Shown piece by piece: positions 31,810 through 43,560 of a stretch of 64,000 bases of DNA. The stretch covers positions 136,375,251 through 136,439,250 of the forward strand of contig OZ038382.1 of NCBI GenBank assembly GCA_964036045.1. Reading direction: 5' to 3'. The number at the start of each line of letters is the position of its first letter. The stretch's first letter is position 1. This stretch comes from Eutreptiella sp. 'Long Island Sound 2002'. Its lineage: Eukaryota > Euglenozoa > Euglenophyceae > Eutreptiales > Eutreptiaceae. Below the pieces are notes generated by a model, which was given only the letters and a program-made list of their open reading frames with translations, did no database searches and was not told the DNA's origin. The position numbers and the translations under genes were made by a program.

Positions 31810-34560
31810 TTGCAAGATACGCACAACCCTTCGACAGCGTATTCCGGGCAAATGCGGTCAGCTACTCCATGAACGCGCAGAATACCTACAGCGGAGGTAC
31901 AACGAGTGCTTGAGAGAGAGCCGGCGGTTGGCGTTTACTGACAGCTGGCATCTTTGTTGTACACCCCCCCCCAACATATTGCATTTACATTGTGTGCCCT
32001 TTGTTTTATAGTGTCGTGTACGTAAGTATCACTACATTGCGCCAATCAGGAGCTTGAGGAAGCACATGACGGACTCTCTAGCCCACACAGACACTGCTTC
32101 ACTCCATGAGTTTATGGCTCGGAGTGACGTGGTTGACTGAGTAGTAGCGCCACTCGACTATGTGCAGGACAGTTGGTGGGCGGCGTTGAGGGAACGATGG
32201 CGGTGGTATCTTTTTACAAGCGGGGCCCTCAATGATGTTGCCCCAAGAATACCGGATGGGAAAACCCCCGGGGCGAACCGGGGACACTTACGTGTTTTTT
32301 GTGGACTTTACAATTGCCCTTGTTACGTTGTGGACCGATGTCTTTTGGTCGGGACTTAAATTTGGAACCACAATGCTTCCGGCGATGTGAATTGGAACGT
32401 TGACCCAATACTTCCAGTTCATGGAGTAGGCATTTTGACTTGGCATGGTCACCCACATCCTATGTCTCTCTTATCTTGTGCACCAGCCACAAGACCTTCA
32501 AATTCAGATGTGGGAGAAACAAGCACTAATGAAACTTGTGTGTGCCGTGCGGTCCAGCCCACACAATCTCCATTGATTTTGCCCATAGAGGTCGAGACCT
32601 CCACTTGTGCAAGCATAGGCCTCCGTGTTCATGTCACAATCTTGTCAACCTAGAGAGGTACAATACTATGACGTTAGTTGACGGGTGCGTGGCTATGATT
32701 CCATTTGGTGTCCTTGACCTTAGTGGAGTGCCCCTTCGCCCTTCGCCCTGTGACAAGCACTTGAGCAAGGAAAATGGCTGCCCCAACATTGGAGCGGTTT
32801 GCCAATTCGGTACAGGGTGCCGAATTTTGTGTTAGTTGTTCCCAAAGGCCTGTTTCCAGACAAAGGGACATTGTTGCACACAGCACATAATTAAGTGGCC
32901 GAGAATTCCGATCTTTTTTGTGTCACGATCGTTGATAAAGGGGTGGGTGAGTTGTGGGGTTTCTGTAAGAACTGGCTTCGGAAAAAAAACAGAGGAGAGT
33001 CTATGAGCAGACCAATGCATCACTTCCCTCTCAAACCCTGAACATTTTATTTCGGAAATTCCGCCCCCAGGACCAGGGTTGGGATTCCAACACGAGGACA
33101 CATCTTTGTGCTTTGTGCATAATTAGCAAAGCGAGAAGCTTGATTCAGGGCCGTTGGATGTGGTGCCTGATCACAGCATGCCGAGACCCCCACATGCGCA
33201 AACGTGATATGTGTACCACGGCCCGAGCATTCACCTATTTTTTGACGCACTTGATACAAAAAATCCGCAACAATTTACGAGTCCTGCGGGTAAACGATGT
33301 GGCGGCATGGGTACAATGGGCTAATCGTGAGAACATGTGTTCCATCACGAAGCTTGGCTGCAAAGAGGGGTTTAATAAAATTCAGCCAAAAAGGATAGGG
33401 GAACACATGTCCGAGGGGAATAGCTATGACTGTGGAGGATGGGTGACGTGACCAGGAGAGTGCACCACACTATTTCTGCTTTAGACAGGCCAAGGCTGGG
33501 GACAAACAAGATTTTCCGGCACATAACACACGAGAAAGTGTTCAAGTATCTCTCCTTTGAGCTAGAAAAAAGTAACAAGTTGGAGTTGTGACCGTTGTAT
33601 CCCAGTGGAAGGGAGTTTTCGGCTCAAAGTACGTGTAGACTTGCACTTGATATTGGCTTCGTACCGCGGTATAAAGGCATGCAAAAGTCTTGGGGCAGTG
33701 CATGCGTCTCTTGAAGGGTATGTTTTCCGGATAGCGCAATGGAAAAACGCCTTGTGTCATTTTCCGGACATCATTTTGATGGCCAGTGATGCAGATGATG
33801 CACACTTTCAAGAGGTGGTGTCACTCTTGAATATCGTGCTAGAAAAGGTTTGGAAGTTGCCGGTTGAATGCCCGTATGCCGATACCAAAGGGACATGTTG
33901 GGGCCGTTATTCAAGTTGGGCTATCCACTGCATCGGATTTTGCATTGCGATGGGATAGGGCTCCGGAGGTATTAAGACTTAAAGGATGCATGGTCCCTCC
34001 GATTGCGGCCATCTCTAGTGAGCCCGAAACATGCATACAAAGGGTACCTTAGTGGATTTTTTTAGGGGTGTGCTGGCAAACGGGCGCCGCTTGGTGAGTA
34101 CATGGGCACAACATTTTTGCGCCGCTTTGGCATGGTTTTGAACAACGCTGCTCTGGTGGCACAATCGGGGTGACAGTAGGAGACCTATGCATCGTGCATG
34201 GCATCCTGCATCTGCGGCTGAACTTCGTTTTCTGCCGGCAATCGCAAAAGCGTGTATACAACGTCACACTCTGTCTCTAGTTTGAGCTGTGTGGCCATAA
34301 GCATTCTATAGGTATGAAATGGTGGGCGCATTGGGGCGGCGCCGGGGGGGGGGAGAGGGGGGGGGGGGCAGATTGTTGTCGTGGTCCCCAAAAGAATGTG
34401 CTGACTTACGGGCATACAAGTTTTTTTGGAAGTCGGAATTGGGCACCCTTGGCAGACTGCGGCAACAAAGCTGCCACGGGTTAGGCTTTGTGTGTGTCTC
34501 CACCCGGTGACGGAAGGTACATCCTGCTTCTCAGTTTCCGAATCGTTCAGAAGACAATGA
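31810..34560 (+). pseudogene. Unrecognised decayed coding region
   Basis: Plus-strand protein-like stretches in changing frames: GKCGQLLHERAEYLQRRYNE (31845), RKYHYIAPIRSLRKHMTDSL and DYVQDSWWAALRERWRWYLF (32015-32215, one TGA between), LTHLIQKIRNNLRVLRVNDV (33245-33310), FPDIILMASDADDAHFQEVV (33765-33825). The amphipathic patterns and the spacing suggest one old gene or polyprotein of about 2.5 kb broken by frameshifts and stops. I do not recognise a family; a transposon origin is likely from context only. Confidence 0.35.
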
Positions 34561-36464
34561 TGTTGCATGCCGGGCCTAGCAGACTACGGTGTCGGATGAC
34601 CGAATAGACAACGCACAGGGGTTGTTTCATATTGTGTCCCGCTTGTAGGGCCGGTGCCTCCTAGTGATGTACTTGTTGTATTACACAAAGGCGCCTGGCC
34701 GGCATTTTTTTCAACACCTTGTTCTACTGATCCGTTCGGCCTGACGAGATTCCTTAGCGACCAGTGTTGTGCTCTCTTTGCCGCGCCTGTTCGCCTCGCT
34801 TCAATCGTGTGTGTTTGTTCATTCAACTAGTAGCATCGGGCATAACCTATTGCATCGTTTCGTCCGTGTTGGGTGCAATTTTTTTGTCTCCATAACCATG
34901 GCTACGCCCACAATTACTGTCCTCTATGCCGTCTGGTTCCCAACAAAGCAGCACCGGGCACGGCCAGCAAGAAGGCACGGAGTACCGGTCACCAGCGTTA
35001 CGCGCCACACAGTGCCAACGGCAGGGAGTAACCAAGACCCTATTTGTTAAATGCCTACCACCAACCCCATGACAATTTTGTGGGGGGTTGGGAAGCCCTG
35101 ACCAGGTTGCACGTGGCTGCTTTTGTACTCATGTGGCGCCGCACCAAGTGGTTCATTTTCGAGCTCACTTGGGGGTCGTTGACCTGCGTTGCTTCCTCCT
35201 ACAGAAAGGCGCCGAGTGCTGTGTTTGAAGATGGGTTTGTTTTGACACTACTGCACGAGATCTGTCGATTTGTTGCTGCCTCTTTTGTCACGTTTATCAT
35301 GTGTGCAGTACCCGTAACAACACAATCTAGTCGTTGAGCAGTTGATGCATCTTGCGGTGAGCTTTGTATGTTACTTGTGTTGTGCATTCTCCATCTCTTT
35401 TATCAAACGTTGGTCATTTTCGACAATGTTTGCCTCTCACGCGAGTCCTTCATCTACATCTACGCCTAGCTTTGCATTTGGCTCTACCGGTACATTGTGG
35501 TACCTTTTCTGTTATTGGTGCCACCAATCTAAGGGGAGAGGGGGGGGGTAAAAAACAATTCTCCCTGGCATGTGAAATGTCAACGTAGTGCGGGGGGGGG
35601 GGGGGGGGGGCAAGTGCCGACGTTGAAGAAATAATCGCCGAGGTTGAAAAAGTGTCCAATTTAGGGGGTATGTCCGCGACCCCTAAGGGGTTTAATGAAA
35701 TTGATGAATGCATTTGTGGGAATTGAAAACAATTGTGAGATTTGCAACCGTAGTGCGGGGCAACCGGAATTCTCGCTCAGTGAACCAGGGTCACGTAGGC
35801 CATGTGTCTCAGCAGATAGCCTAGACCTAGCGGGAAAAGAATGGCCATTCTGCACGAACAAAGAGCATATGAGCAAGACACACAGTGTGGCCGGCACACT
35901 TGGCGGGCCTCATGTGGCGGTACGGTGTGAAAGAAAGAGCGTATTGCCCGAAGAGGGGGACCTGTGGACGGCGGCACACGTGCACATGTAGCTTCCAAAC
36001 TCAGAGAGACTTACGATGTTAAGAAACCGTCCACCACGATCTCCAATGGCACAATGACTCGGGGGTAATTGATGTTGTGTCCCGTGGCACTTCACTTCCA
36101 TTGTGTTCTCCTGACATGCACATCTCCGCGACGTCTTGCCTGCATTAGCGTCCCTTTATGGTGGGACGGCCACTTGGGGAGTAAGAACTGGTAGTGCTTC
36201 TATGGCAAGGTCCTCCCCATATCGCATCCCGTGGGCAGCACATAGTTGCGGCACACTTAGCTACCACACAGCACAAGCCCCATCAATGGGCACCGCTCTC
36301 TTTCACCGCTTTACTCCTACATGAACATACCCTAAAGCCTGTATGTAGATTTCTTTGTTCTGCTTTTTTCTCCACCTATGTGTTCCTTTGACCCCTTTTG
36401 GGACCCGCCATTCCGCCGGCATCCCCAAATTATGACGGAAGGGTGCCTAACAAAACTAGCCCGT
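34561..36464. other. Stretch without recognised genes
   Basis: A G-run at 35590-35610 and short open frames on both strands (for example 35044-35337) without recognisable domains. Confidence 0.35.
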
Positions 36465-36465
36465 T

Positions 36466-36531
36466 TTGGGGTTTGAACCCCGTCTTTTGGGCCTCAAGTC
36501 CACTTCTATAACCATTCACCCAAGTCCCAAG
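36466..36531 (-). ncRNA. tRNA-like sequence (degenerate tRNA or SINE head)
   Basis: The minus strand reads GGGTGAATGGTTATAGAAG (D-arm/A-box-like), TGGACTTGAGGCCCA (anticodon-arm-like) and GGGGTTCAAACCCC (a good T-arm and B box). The anticodon stem is imperfect and the acceptor stem does not pair well, so it is not a convincing functional tRNA. Confidence 0.35.
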
Positions 36532-36793
36532 CTATAGTTATCTACATAAACAGACTATATCAAAGAAAAAGCAAGAACTCCTCTACACCTGCCCACTGAA
36601 AATATTTGTCTCGGTATGCTTTCTAACACGGTGCAAAACTCCTAAGATCTGCAAGATTTGGGTTTTGTTTTGTGCGTGGAGCACTTTACAAATTACACAA
36701 TTCACAACCTCACAATGTGTGGAAAATCCAAATTACCTAAAAGTTTCTTCGTGGATCCTCTGCGATTCCTATTGGCTCTTCCCAAAACGCTAA

Positions 36794-37780
36794 ATGGCTG
36801 CACAGCAAGTGCAGACCATGATCAGTGAGCTGTAGGACATGGATCCAACACAACTTACACCGTGGCAAGCAACCCGGCTGTATCACACACTGACATAGCA
36901 GAACACTGTCATCGCGTCTAAAAATTTGTTGGCGTTGGTGCGCCTAGCACTGCCCCACGTCGTGGGTGATAGTATGGACCTAACACGCTCAAAGAAGATG
37001 AAGGAATATTTGTATAGAGTGAGGGACACTTTGGCGCCTCCGGCGGAGGAGAGCGTCGAAGTCGTCCTCGCCCCACCGAAATATGCGTGGCAAGACGAGG
37101 TACCAAAGCTCCATTAGTTCTTGACGGCGCTCATGCAGCGCGTTGAGACACTGTAGGTCTCGACCAAGAGGGGGAGCGTATTGAAACACTTCCCTGTCTA
37201 CAAAAAGATAACCCGTGTCCCAAGAAATGATGTGCCACGCACGCCACAAGGTGACAACGAGAAGGCGGCGTGGGATTGACAGGTTTGGGACGCCATGCGT
37301 GTTTTAGCAACGGCCAAATTGCTCGGGGACGATCCTCAGGCATTACACGTGTTACGTGTGGAACCTCCTTGACCGGAGCGTCTCCTTGACACGACGTTCG
37401 CGCTAGTTGCTTCTCTGTCTCACTCCATGGAATGCTCATGCAAGCAGGTAGTTGACAAAGCGATGACTGATATTTCATCCGCATCGCTAGTGCTCTTTGG
37501 GAAGGATGACTTGCTCGTCTTGCAACAGCGCAATAAGTTGACAAAGAATTTGCAACGCCTTTTCACTAGCGGACAGCAGTCCTATCGCCCGTTTCATCGG
37601 CGTTAGTTTGGTAAGCGAAAACGAAAGGGAAAAGGTAAACCCAATTTCCGTCCAACCTTTATGGAGAAACCGGAAGCGACAAAATCACCAATGCAATATC
37701 CAGACAACGCTTGCCCAGACATGCGGGGTATCTCGCTCTTTCGAGCGTTTACACATGTGTCAACAAGCGTGGGATGATTT
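36794..37780 (+). pseudogene. Gag-like ORF of DIRS element
   Basis: One continuous frame from ATG at 36794 (MAAQQVQTMISEL) with seven in-frame stops in the first 813 bases and no frameshift: TAG at 36833, 36896, 37115, 37154 and 37604, TGA at 37277 and 37370. It includes ALVRLALPHVVGDSMDLTRS, FALVASLSHSMECSCKQVVD, LVLFGKDDLLVLQQRNKLTK and the basic FGKRKRKGKGK. The bias to TAG and TGA with no TAA fits C-to-T decay of CAG and CGA codons. It is nucleic-acid-binding by analogy to gag proteins of this class. Confidence 0.6.
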
Positions 37781-38626
37781 AAGCGATGCATACGTGTTCA
37801 CAATTGTGTGTGATGGTTTGTTGTTTGACTGGCTACCGGGAATGGACCTAGTGTCTCCGGAACCGATATATTCGCCACGCTCCACATTCACGGCCGCGGC
37901 CTTGCCGGGGGATCAACTCTTGCATCAAGAAATCGTGAAAGGATTCAAAGTGGGAGCATTATGAAGGGTGCAGGCCGAAGATATGGAATGCGTGTCGGGC
38001 ATGTTTACCGTCCCCAAGAAACCAGATGAGGCCTCCGCTGAGGAATCATGGCGTCTGTGCAAGAGTTTGCGGAACCTTAATGTGTTTATAAAGACCACGA
38101 ATTTCGTTGGCCTACCTTATTAAAGTTGGCCCCGTCGTTGTACAAAGGGGCTTGGGCGTTTAAAGTCGATTTGAAAAGTGCCTATTTTCATTGCCCGATT
38201 TCTCCCGGGGACCGAAGGTGGTTGTTGGTGAAGCACCGTGGTGAACATTTTTAGTGGCAAGCCTGATGTTTTGGCTTAACCATAGCCTCCCGTGAATGGC
38301 AACGTTTGATGTTGCCCATGCTGAGCAACATGCGTCACGGGGGCATAATCTTTGGTGCTACTTGGATGATTGGATTGTGTGTGTGGTCCCAGGGTGGAGG
38401 CGCTTTGAAATGCACGGGTGTGGGTTTGGAGATTGATTATATTAAGTCTTTATTGGTGCCTACACAACAGATCATATGGATCGGTTTCGACCTGGATTTT
38501 CGACAGGGCATAATCCGCGTCCGCCAAGACAAGATGCAATCGATACCGAAAGACCTAGACAGATTGCGCAGGGCACCTGTGGTATCCATCCACCGATGTG
38601 CATCCGTTTTGGGTCGCGTGCGTTGA
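37731..38626 (+). pseudogene. DIRS reverse transcriptase
   Basis: RT blocks across frames: LLHQEIVKGFKVGAL (37917-37961), MFTVPKKPDE, WRLCKSLRNLNVFI, then FKVDLKSAYFHCPISPGDRR (first catalytic Asp, about 38158-38220). Next comes YLDDWIV at 38359-38379, holding the other two catalytic Asp residues, and IIWIGFDLDFRQGIIRV before the RNase H. All three Asp are present, but at least two frameshifts and in-frame TGA/TAA break the gene. Confidence 0.75.
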
Positions 38627-39231
38627 CTTTTGGTGGCACTTCCTCATCTTCGTCTGTACTCCGACATCATGGCCCGACATGTGGCTCGTTGGGTTCACTA
38701 TGGATAGGAGAACGAAGTTTCTCTGGAGACAGACCTTCGGGAACAACTGAAGAAGCGTGTGACCAATTCCATGAGACGAAGGGCAGGCCCTTCCACGCCC
38801 AACTTTTCTACGAAAAAGTTTGTTTTAACGATGCTTCCGATCGGGGGTGGGGCCCGAGTCCGGGGCAACCGGATCTGTTCGATTATTTCATGGACAACAA
38901 TCTAAGGCTACATATAAATCTCAAGGAATTCAAGGGGGCCGTATTCGCATTGAAAAGCCACATGATGCACAACAAGACACTGCATTTCTTAACGGACTCA
39001 ACAACACTGTATCATTACCTTAGGAAACGGGGCAGCCGTTTTCCACATCTCAACCGAGTGATATATCATCTTTGGGAATATACTCGCAAGCAGAACGTCC
39101 AGTTCGTTCCCCATTTCATCCCATCGGAGTTCAATCCTGCCTACAAACCATCGTGTATGGAGTACTCTATGGGTCGGACAACGTTGACAAACGAAATGAT
39201 GCAGCGTGTGAAAGTGTGGGCGAGTTCTTGA
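38627..39231 (+). pseudogene. DIRS RNase H domain
   Basis: LRLYSDIMARHVARWVHYG, then after a frameshift CFNDASDRGWGP (first Asp), LHINLKEFKGAVFALK (Glu) and LHFLTDSTTLYHYLRKRGSR (second Asp), followed by LWEYTRKQNVQFVPHFIPSE. The spacing is that of DIRS/Ngaro RNase H. The last 150 or so codons are free of stops. Confidence 0.75.
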
Positions 39232-39689
39232 ATTCAGCCAGCAATAGACTGGACCGCCAGGCCGAAAATTCACAATGTCCGCAGTTCATTGCTCCGACAC
39301 CCCTCCCAAGTGCGACCGCCGTGTACACATTGAACGTGCAACTCCAAATGCATTCCCAAAGTTGGTGCAACCCTCCCTAGAACCTCCTCCCCAATTTGTT
39401 GCGACGAGTTGAGGATTCCGAATGCCAAGTCCTCATGATCATCCCATTGAGGGAGACGCCGCCATGGTGGCTGCTATGGGACAAGTTGGTACAAAGGCAG
39501 ATGGTCTTACGCCAACCGACCTACCCGTTCCCCGACGGCCAAACCAGAAAATCCGCTGTATCTATTGTTTGCGGAGTTCTTTTCGGGCCTTTTTTATTTA
39601 CCGTGGGTCCACCCTCGAAGAGGCAGAAGCGCCGACGAGGGAGATGGGTGAGGGCAAGTCTCGGCGTTATTACCGTCTAAGCTCGTGTA

Positions 39690-40427
39690 AGATCCTACAC
39701 GCTTCGTGGAATGGGAGGGCATTCCGTTATACAAATTGGTGTTGGTGGTGGTTGCAGAGGCGTGTGAACACTCTTTGTGCGAAGGGCGCAACATGTATGC
39801 GGCACTCATGCTTTTTCCCTGCTTTCAAGCGCTGCACTTTGAAAAAGTGCCGGCTCGCGTCAAAACAGCGAGGAACGCTACCCGTCCTAGATACCATTTG
39901 TTTTACGATATTTCCTCTCTGTTAACTGTGTTAGCGCGGGAGGTTGTGATTACATCGGAGGACGCGAGGCTACGATGCATATTGCTTTTATGTTTTTTGG
40001 TTTTTTTTTTGGGGATGTGATTTGACGGCGGCTTCCGCGCATCTGTGCCGTACAACCTAGCCATGGTTTTTGCACACTAAGCGTGAGGAACGGCATTTTT
40101 CTTGCATGTTATCCTGTTCATACCATTTCCCCGGAAACCCTGTGTCCTCAGCGTTCGTTTCAGCGCTACGTTGATTTTACCTGTGATTATAGAGGTGACA
40201 CGTTATTTATTTCCATGACCTTGCCCAGACGGCCCCTGTTTGCGGATTGTATGAAACAATTCATAACTTCGCAGTTTTTAAAGCAACAAGGAATTCAAGA
40301 TTTCACAGCGCATTCTACGTGCGGTGCTGCTATGTCTACCTTGATCGCGCTAGCATTCCATTCCCATTTGGTGTGTGCTTTAGGGGACTTGGAGTCCTAC
40401 GATTGTTTTCGTAAATCTTATGATTGA
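39690..40427 (+). pseudogene. DIRS tyrosine recombinase
   Basis: The N-terminal core (VEWEGIPLYKLVLVVVAEAC to EDARLRCILLLCFLVFFLG) is in one frame. After a frameshift near 40020-40083 the C-terminal catalytic part runs from RNGIFLACYPVHTI to the stop: DFTAHSTCGAAMSTLIALAF and ALGDLESYDCFRKSYD. These correspond to the H-x-x-R block and the catalytic Tyr. The Arg of HSTRGAA is Cys here (TGC at 40321-40323), again a CpG-type C-to-T change, so the enzyme would be inactive. Confidence 0.75.
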
Positions 40428-40649
40428 GTACGGATTCTACGTCTTGTGGCGCAGCAGCTAATTCCGAAGGATCTCGGTGCCGCTGGTGGGGGCCCATCTA
40501 TGTTTCTTGTGCCGTGTTTCTGCTTTGTGCACTCTTCATTCCTCCTCATACTTCGGGGGATTATGAGCTACATTGCTCGGGTGCCCACCATACGGAATGC
40601 AAGCGGTACGGCAAGGTTGTCCCCGGAGTTCCTCTAGGGTAGTGTTCGC

Positions 40650-41060
40650 TCGAAAATTGCCCTACTTATCCATCTAGACGAGCATCCGCATCTCCTCGGG
40701 GTTATCAGGCAACTGTCTACATTTCCTACAGATGGCTTAGCAATTGTATCAATCCGTTTATGTGCTCCCCCGGTAGCAGCCCGTGATGTGGGCTCCATAG
40801 ATGTGTTCACCTTTAGCGAGAGCAAAGGTTTTGGAGTGCTTTCTAGGCAAGTCCTCCCCTTTTAGTAGCAGTGTAGGATGTACCGCGTGATGTATGTGGT
40901 GCAACCGGGAACTTGGTACCGGGAACCCCCCAAAACGGGCCTCCGGGGGACCCCCCCCCCCCCCCATCGAGGTATAGCGGACCCAAAACAACTTGAGTGG
41001 TTCGGGGGATGAAAACTAAGGGGGGGCCGTCCATGGGTTTAGGGTAAAACAACATAGGGG
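40650..41060. other. Stretch between DIRS element and dioxygenase locus
   Basis: C-run at 40951-40967. No coding sequence recognised. Confidence 0.4.
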
Positions 41061-41064
41061 CGGT

Positions 41065-41220
41065 TTTTCAAAAACCCGAGAACCCCTTGTCGGACACCTT
41101 CTCGGGACTTCTCGACTTACCTTCCTGATCATAAAGGGGTTCTCAGAACGACTTCTCGGGGGGGTTCATGATCAGAAAGGGGTTCCCAAAATGACTTCTC
41201 GGGGGGGTTTCTGATTTGGT
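41065..41220. repeat. GGGGTTC repeats, left side of dioxygenase locus
   Basis: Units GAACCCC, AAAGGGGTTCTCAGAAC, TGATCAGAAAGGGGTTCCC and GACTTCTCGGGGGGGTT. The piece 41169-41218 is similar in the same orientation to 43438-43490, on the other side of the gene. Confidence 0.6.
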
Positions 41221-41282
41221 GTGTGTGTCCATCACTTGTCCACTTTCGTCTCCTTTGCATCTTTGGTCCATTAGTTACCCCC

Positions 41283-42812
41283 ATGCCCGTGCCCCCCGTC
41301 ATTGGTCGTTGGTTGCATGAAGCCAATGATCGCTTGGGCACCCGTCTCATCGCCGCCGCCCCTACCTAGGTGGAGCAGACCAGGTGTATCGACGGGCTAC
41401 CCACAAGGGTCAAGTTCAATCCGGGGACAAGGTTGGGGCATATGGAGGCGCCACGGAGTGTTCTTGGAGAGATGGAGCCTGGGCTCGTTAGTGACTTGGT
41501 GCACACCACCTTCATGCCCAATCCTACACTTCGGGCCGTTTTGATGCACCTCACTAGTGCGGACGTTACGAGCCTTCTTGCGGGGATCTTGCCGCACGTT
41601 TCAAAGCCGAAGGACAAGGCCAAGGGAAACGAACCCACCGGTCAGGCCCAGGACGATGTGACTTATTGGATTGGAGAGGATGCGGACGATTGTGTGGTAT
41701 TCGCAAGCACCAAGCCGAGCCCCTCGGAAATGGCACGTCATGCCTTTGGAAGTGCCCCAATCGGTCAAAAGGAGCGTGTATTGCCGGCCTCCAAGATGGA
41801 CACCTTTCCGGTTCGGAGTTTGGCAACCAATTCCGGTCTTGCTTTTGCGGATCCGGTGGAGGGCATTACCATCCCATCCCACATGGCGGGGAAGATTGTG
41901 GCACTACCGAGGCAATGTCCGTTGCCATGGGTTGGGATGGGAGACCGGCCCACGGTTGGTGTATCGGCCTCCGAGTTCACCTTTAACGAAGACCCAAGCA
42001 AATTGGATGGGATAGCACACTTGTTGTGGAAAGGAGTGGTGCCCATGGAGATGCTCGACAAGGGTGTGGAAGCCCTTGAAACTCGACCATGTGACACTTG
42101 GGATCCCGTATTCAATGACTTTTCGGGGTTTCGCCGCGGTCCGGACTCGGGCAATGGAAGGATGTTTGCCCTACGACTTCCTCATGTTCACGTAGAAGGA
42201 TCGGGTGTTGGATACCACGAATGTGAGGCCCTCATGTCATTCAAAAACCACGTGCTCGGCTTGTCCAACAACACATGGCGTGGGGACCACAAGGGGTACC
42301 AAGCGCCCGCAATAGGTGCCAAGGGGCGTGAAATGCAATCGTACCATCGCGACATGATGAAGGTTTTTGGTGGGAAGAGGGTGGTATCCGTCTTTGCGGC
42401 CTTGGACGAGGACTTGTATTCCGTTGATGGCACCGACACCGTCTTCTTGCCACATAACCTTGATGGTTTGCCACGTCTATGGAACCCTATCCCCATCCCG
42501 CTGCGACGTGGTGACTTGTTCGTCTTGTACAGCGACTTAGTCCATGCGGGCGGGTGTCCACCTCTTTCCAAGCCGGCGTCATGGTGGAGACGAGTGCTCT
42601 TCTTGGGCATTGCCACGGTTCCCATCACTTACTCGTACACGGTCGGAGTTCACGTTCCGTTTTGGAGTTTGGAGGAAAGCCGCGCCGTTGATGGGCCAGA
42701 GCGTTGTACTATCTCGGGTTGTCGGAGGAAACCCGCGAAGGATTGCTTGAGTTGTGGGATGCCAAGGCTTTGCGCCACTCACGAGGGGGAGTTGTGCCCG
42801 GCGTGCTCGCAG
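41283..42812 (+). CDS. Predicted 2-oxoglutarate/Fe(II) dioxygenase with zinc-binding tail
   Basis: Open frame of 481 codons from 41370 to a good donor (TCGCAG|GTTAGTG) at 42813. The same frame reaches back through one TAG (41367) to an ATG at 41283 (MPVPPVIGRWLHEANDRLG), so the start is either that ATG with a lesion or a splice acceptor CTACCTAG before 41370. Numbered from 41370, the dioxygenase signature is H326-R-D328 (SYHRDMM), H392 (LVHAGG) and R407/408 (WWRRVLFLGI), within a double-stranded-beta-helix-like pattern (VVSVFAALDE, LRRGDLFVLYSD). Residues 446-479 (C-x4-C-x7-C-x2-C-x5-C-x2-H-x4-C-x2-C) look like a zinc-binding module. The substrate is unknown. TET/JBP nucleic-acid dioxygenases are known to travel with transposons in fungi and algae, so a nucleic-acid substrate is possible but unproven. 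The long intact frame suggests recent selection or recent arrival. Confidence 0.65.
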
Positions 42813-42983
42813 GTTAGTGTTTGTAGTAAGGCAAGTGCCGCGGCTAGTGCTCCTCACGCGCCGGGGTTTCCAGTCGGCAACATTTGCTTGCTTCCCGTCC
42901 TGACCTCCACACTGCACCTTGCCTTGCACCCCCTGCCAGCACCCCCTCCCAACCCATTTTGACCAGATGTTCATTCTAATGTC

Positions 42984-43289
42984 ACGTGGGATGAGCGCCC
43001 GCTCGCGTCATGGGCACACGAGGCCGAGACATTAGAGTCAGCCAAGGGCGAGAACATCACGGTGAGCAGGGTTTCTCCTAGGTACATCATGGCATTGAGG
43101 TGCTAGTTTGGTGGCTTCGGCATGGGTCGAGACGACGAGCAGGCCTCCATCGTGCGTTGGGACATGGGACATCCAGTGCAGCCAATGCTGGACCCCCGCA
43201 TGGGGCTGACGTGTGACTGGCTGACCGAGGCATCGAAGGATGGAGCCTACTGGTGCAGATGCAGACAGGTTCTGACTGTACTGGCCTGC
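42984..43289 (+). CDS. Downstream exon-like ORF of dioxygenase locus
   Basis: Frame TWDERPLASWAHEAETLESA...RYIMALRC, TAG at 43104-43106, then FGGFGMGRDDEQASIVRWDM...DGAYWCRCRQ to TGA. The protein-like sequence on both sides of a single TAG argues for one former or present coding exon. A donor CAG|GTTCTGAC at 43269 would end it before the repeats. I could not match the phase to the dioxygenase exon, so it may be a separate gene. No known domain. Confidence 0.4.
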
Positions 43290-43339
43290 TGAACTGCCTG
43301 GTCCCTGACATGATATGCAGGAGGGTTTTGTGACTGATC

Positions 43340-43545
43340 ATTGGTCTGCGATGCAATCAGGAAGTACACTAGGAAGGGGCTCTGAGAAGGGGTTCCTGAT
43401 CGGAAAGTCGACTGAGAAGTGCATCTGGGAAGGGGTTCGTGATCAAGAAGGGGTTCCTGAAATGGGGTTCTTGGCAGGGTTTCTGATCAGGAAGGGGTTC
43501 TCAGTTTGGTTTCCTGATGGGGTTCCTGCACCGCTTGTCACACCG
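43340..43545. repeat. GGGGTTC repeats, right side of dioxygenase exons
   Basis: About seven GGGGTTC units with TGATC[AG] and GAGAAG spacers (AAGGGGTTCCTGATC, AAGGGGTTCGTGATC, ATGGGGTTCTTGG, AAGGGGTTCTCAG). They lie before an acceptor (CACCCTTGTAG|GTC at 43560), so probably within an intron. Confidence 0.65.
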
Positions 43546-43560
43546 GTCACACCCTTGTAG

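Larger units (their letters stand above)
36794..40427 (+). mobile_element. DIRS/Ngaro-type retrotransposon, decayed
   Basis: In order on the plus strand: a gag-like ORF, reverse transcriptase with YLDD, RNase H with its acidic residues, and a tyrosine recombinase C-terminus. This gene order with a tyrosine recombinase instead of integrase defines the DIRS group. Frameshifts separate the domains, and stops interrupt the gag frame. I could not identify split direct or inverted terminal repeats, so the outer limits are unknown and the coordinates cover the coding part only. Confidence 0.8.

Noticed and set aside
31350-31851. Frames crossing the run of N
   Set aside because: The gap length is artificial, and the adjacent sequence is a GT microsatellite.
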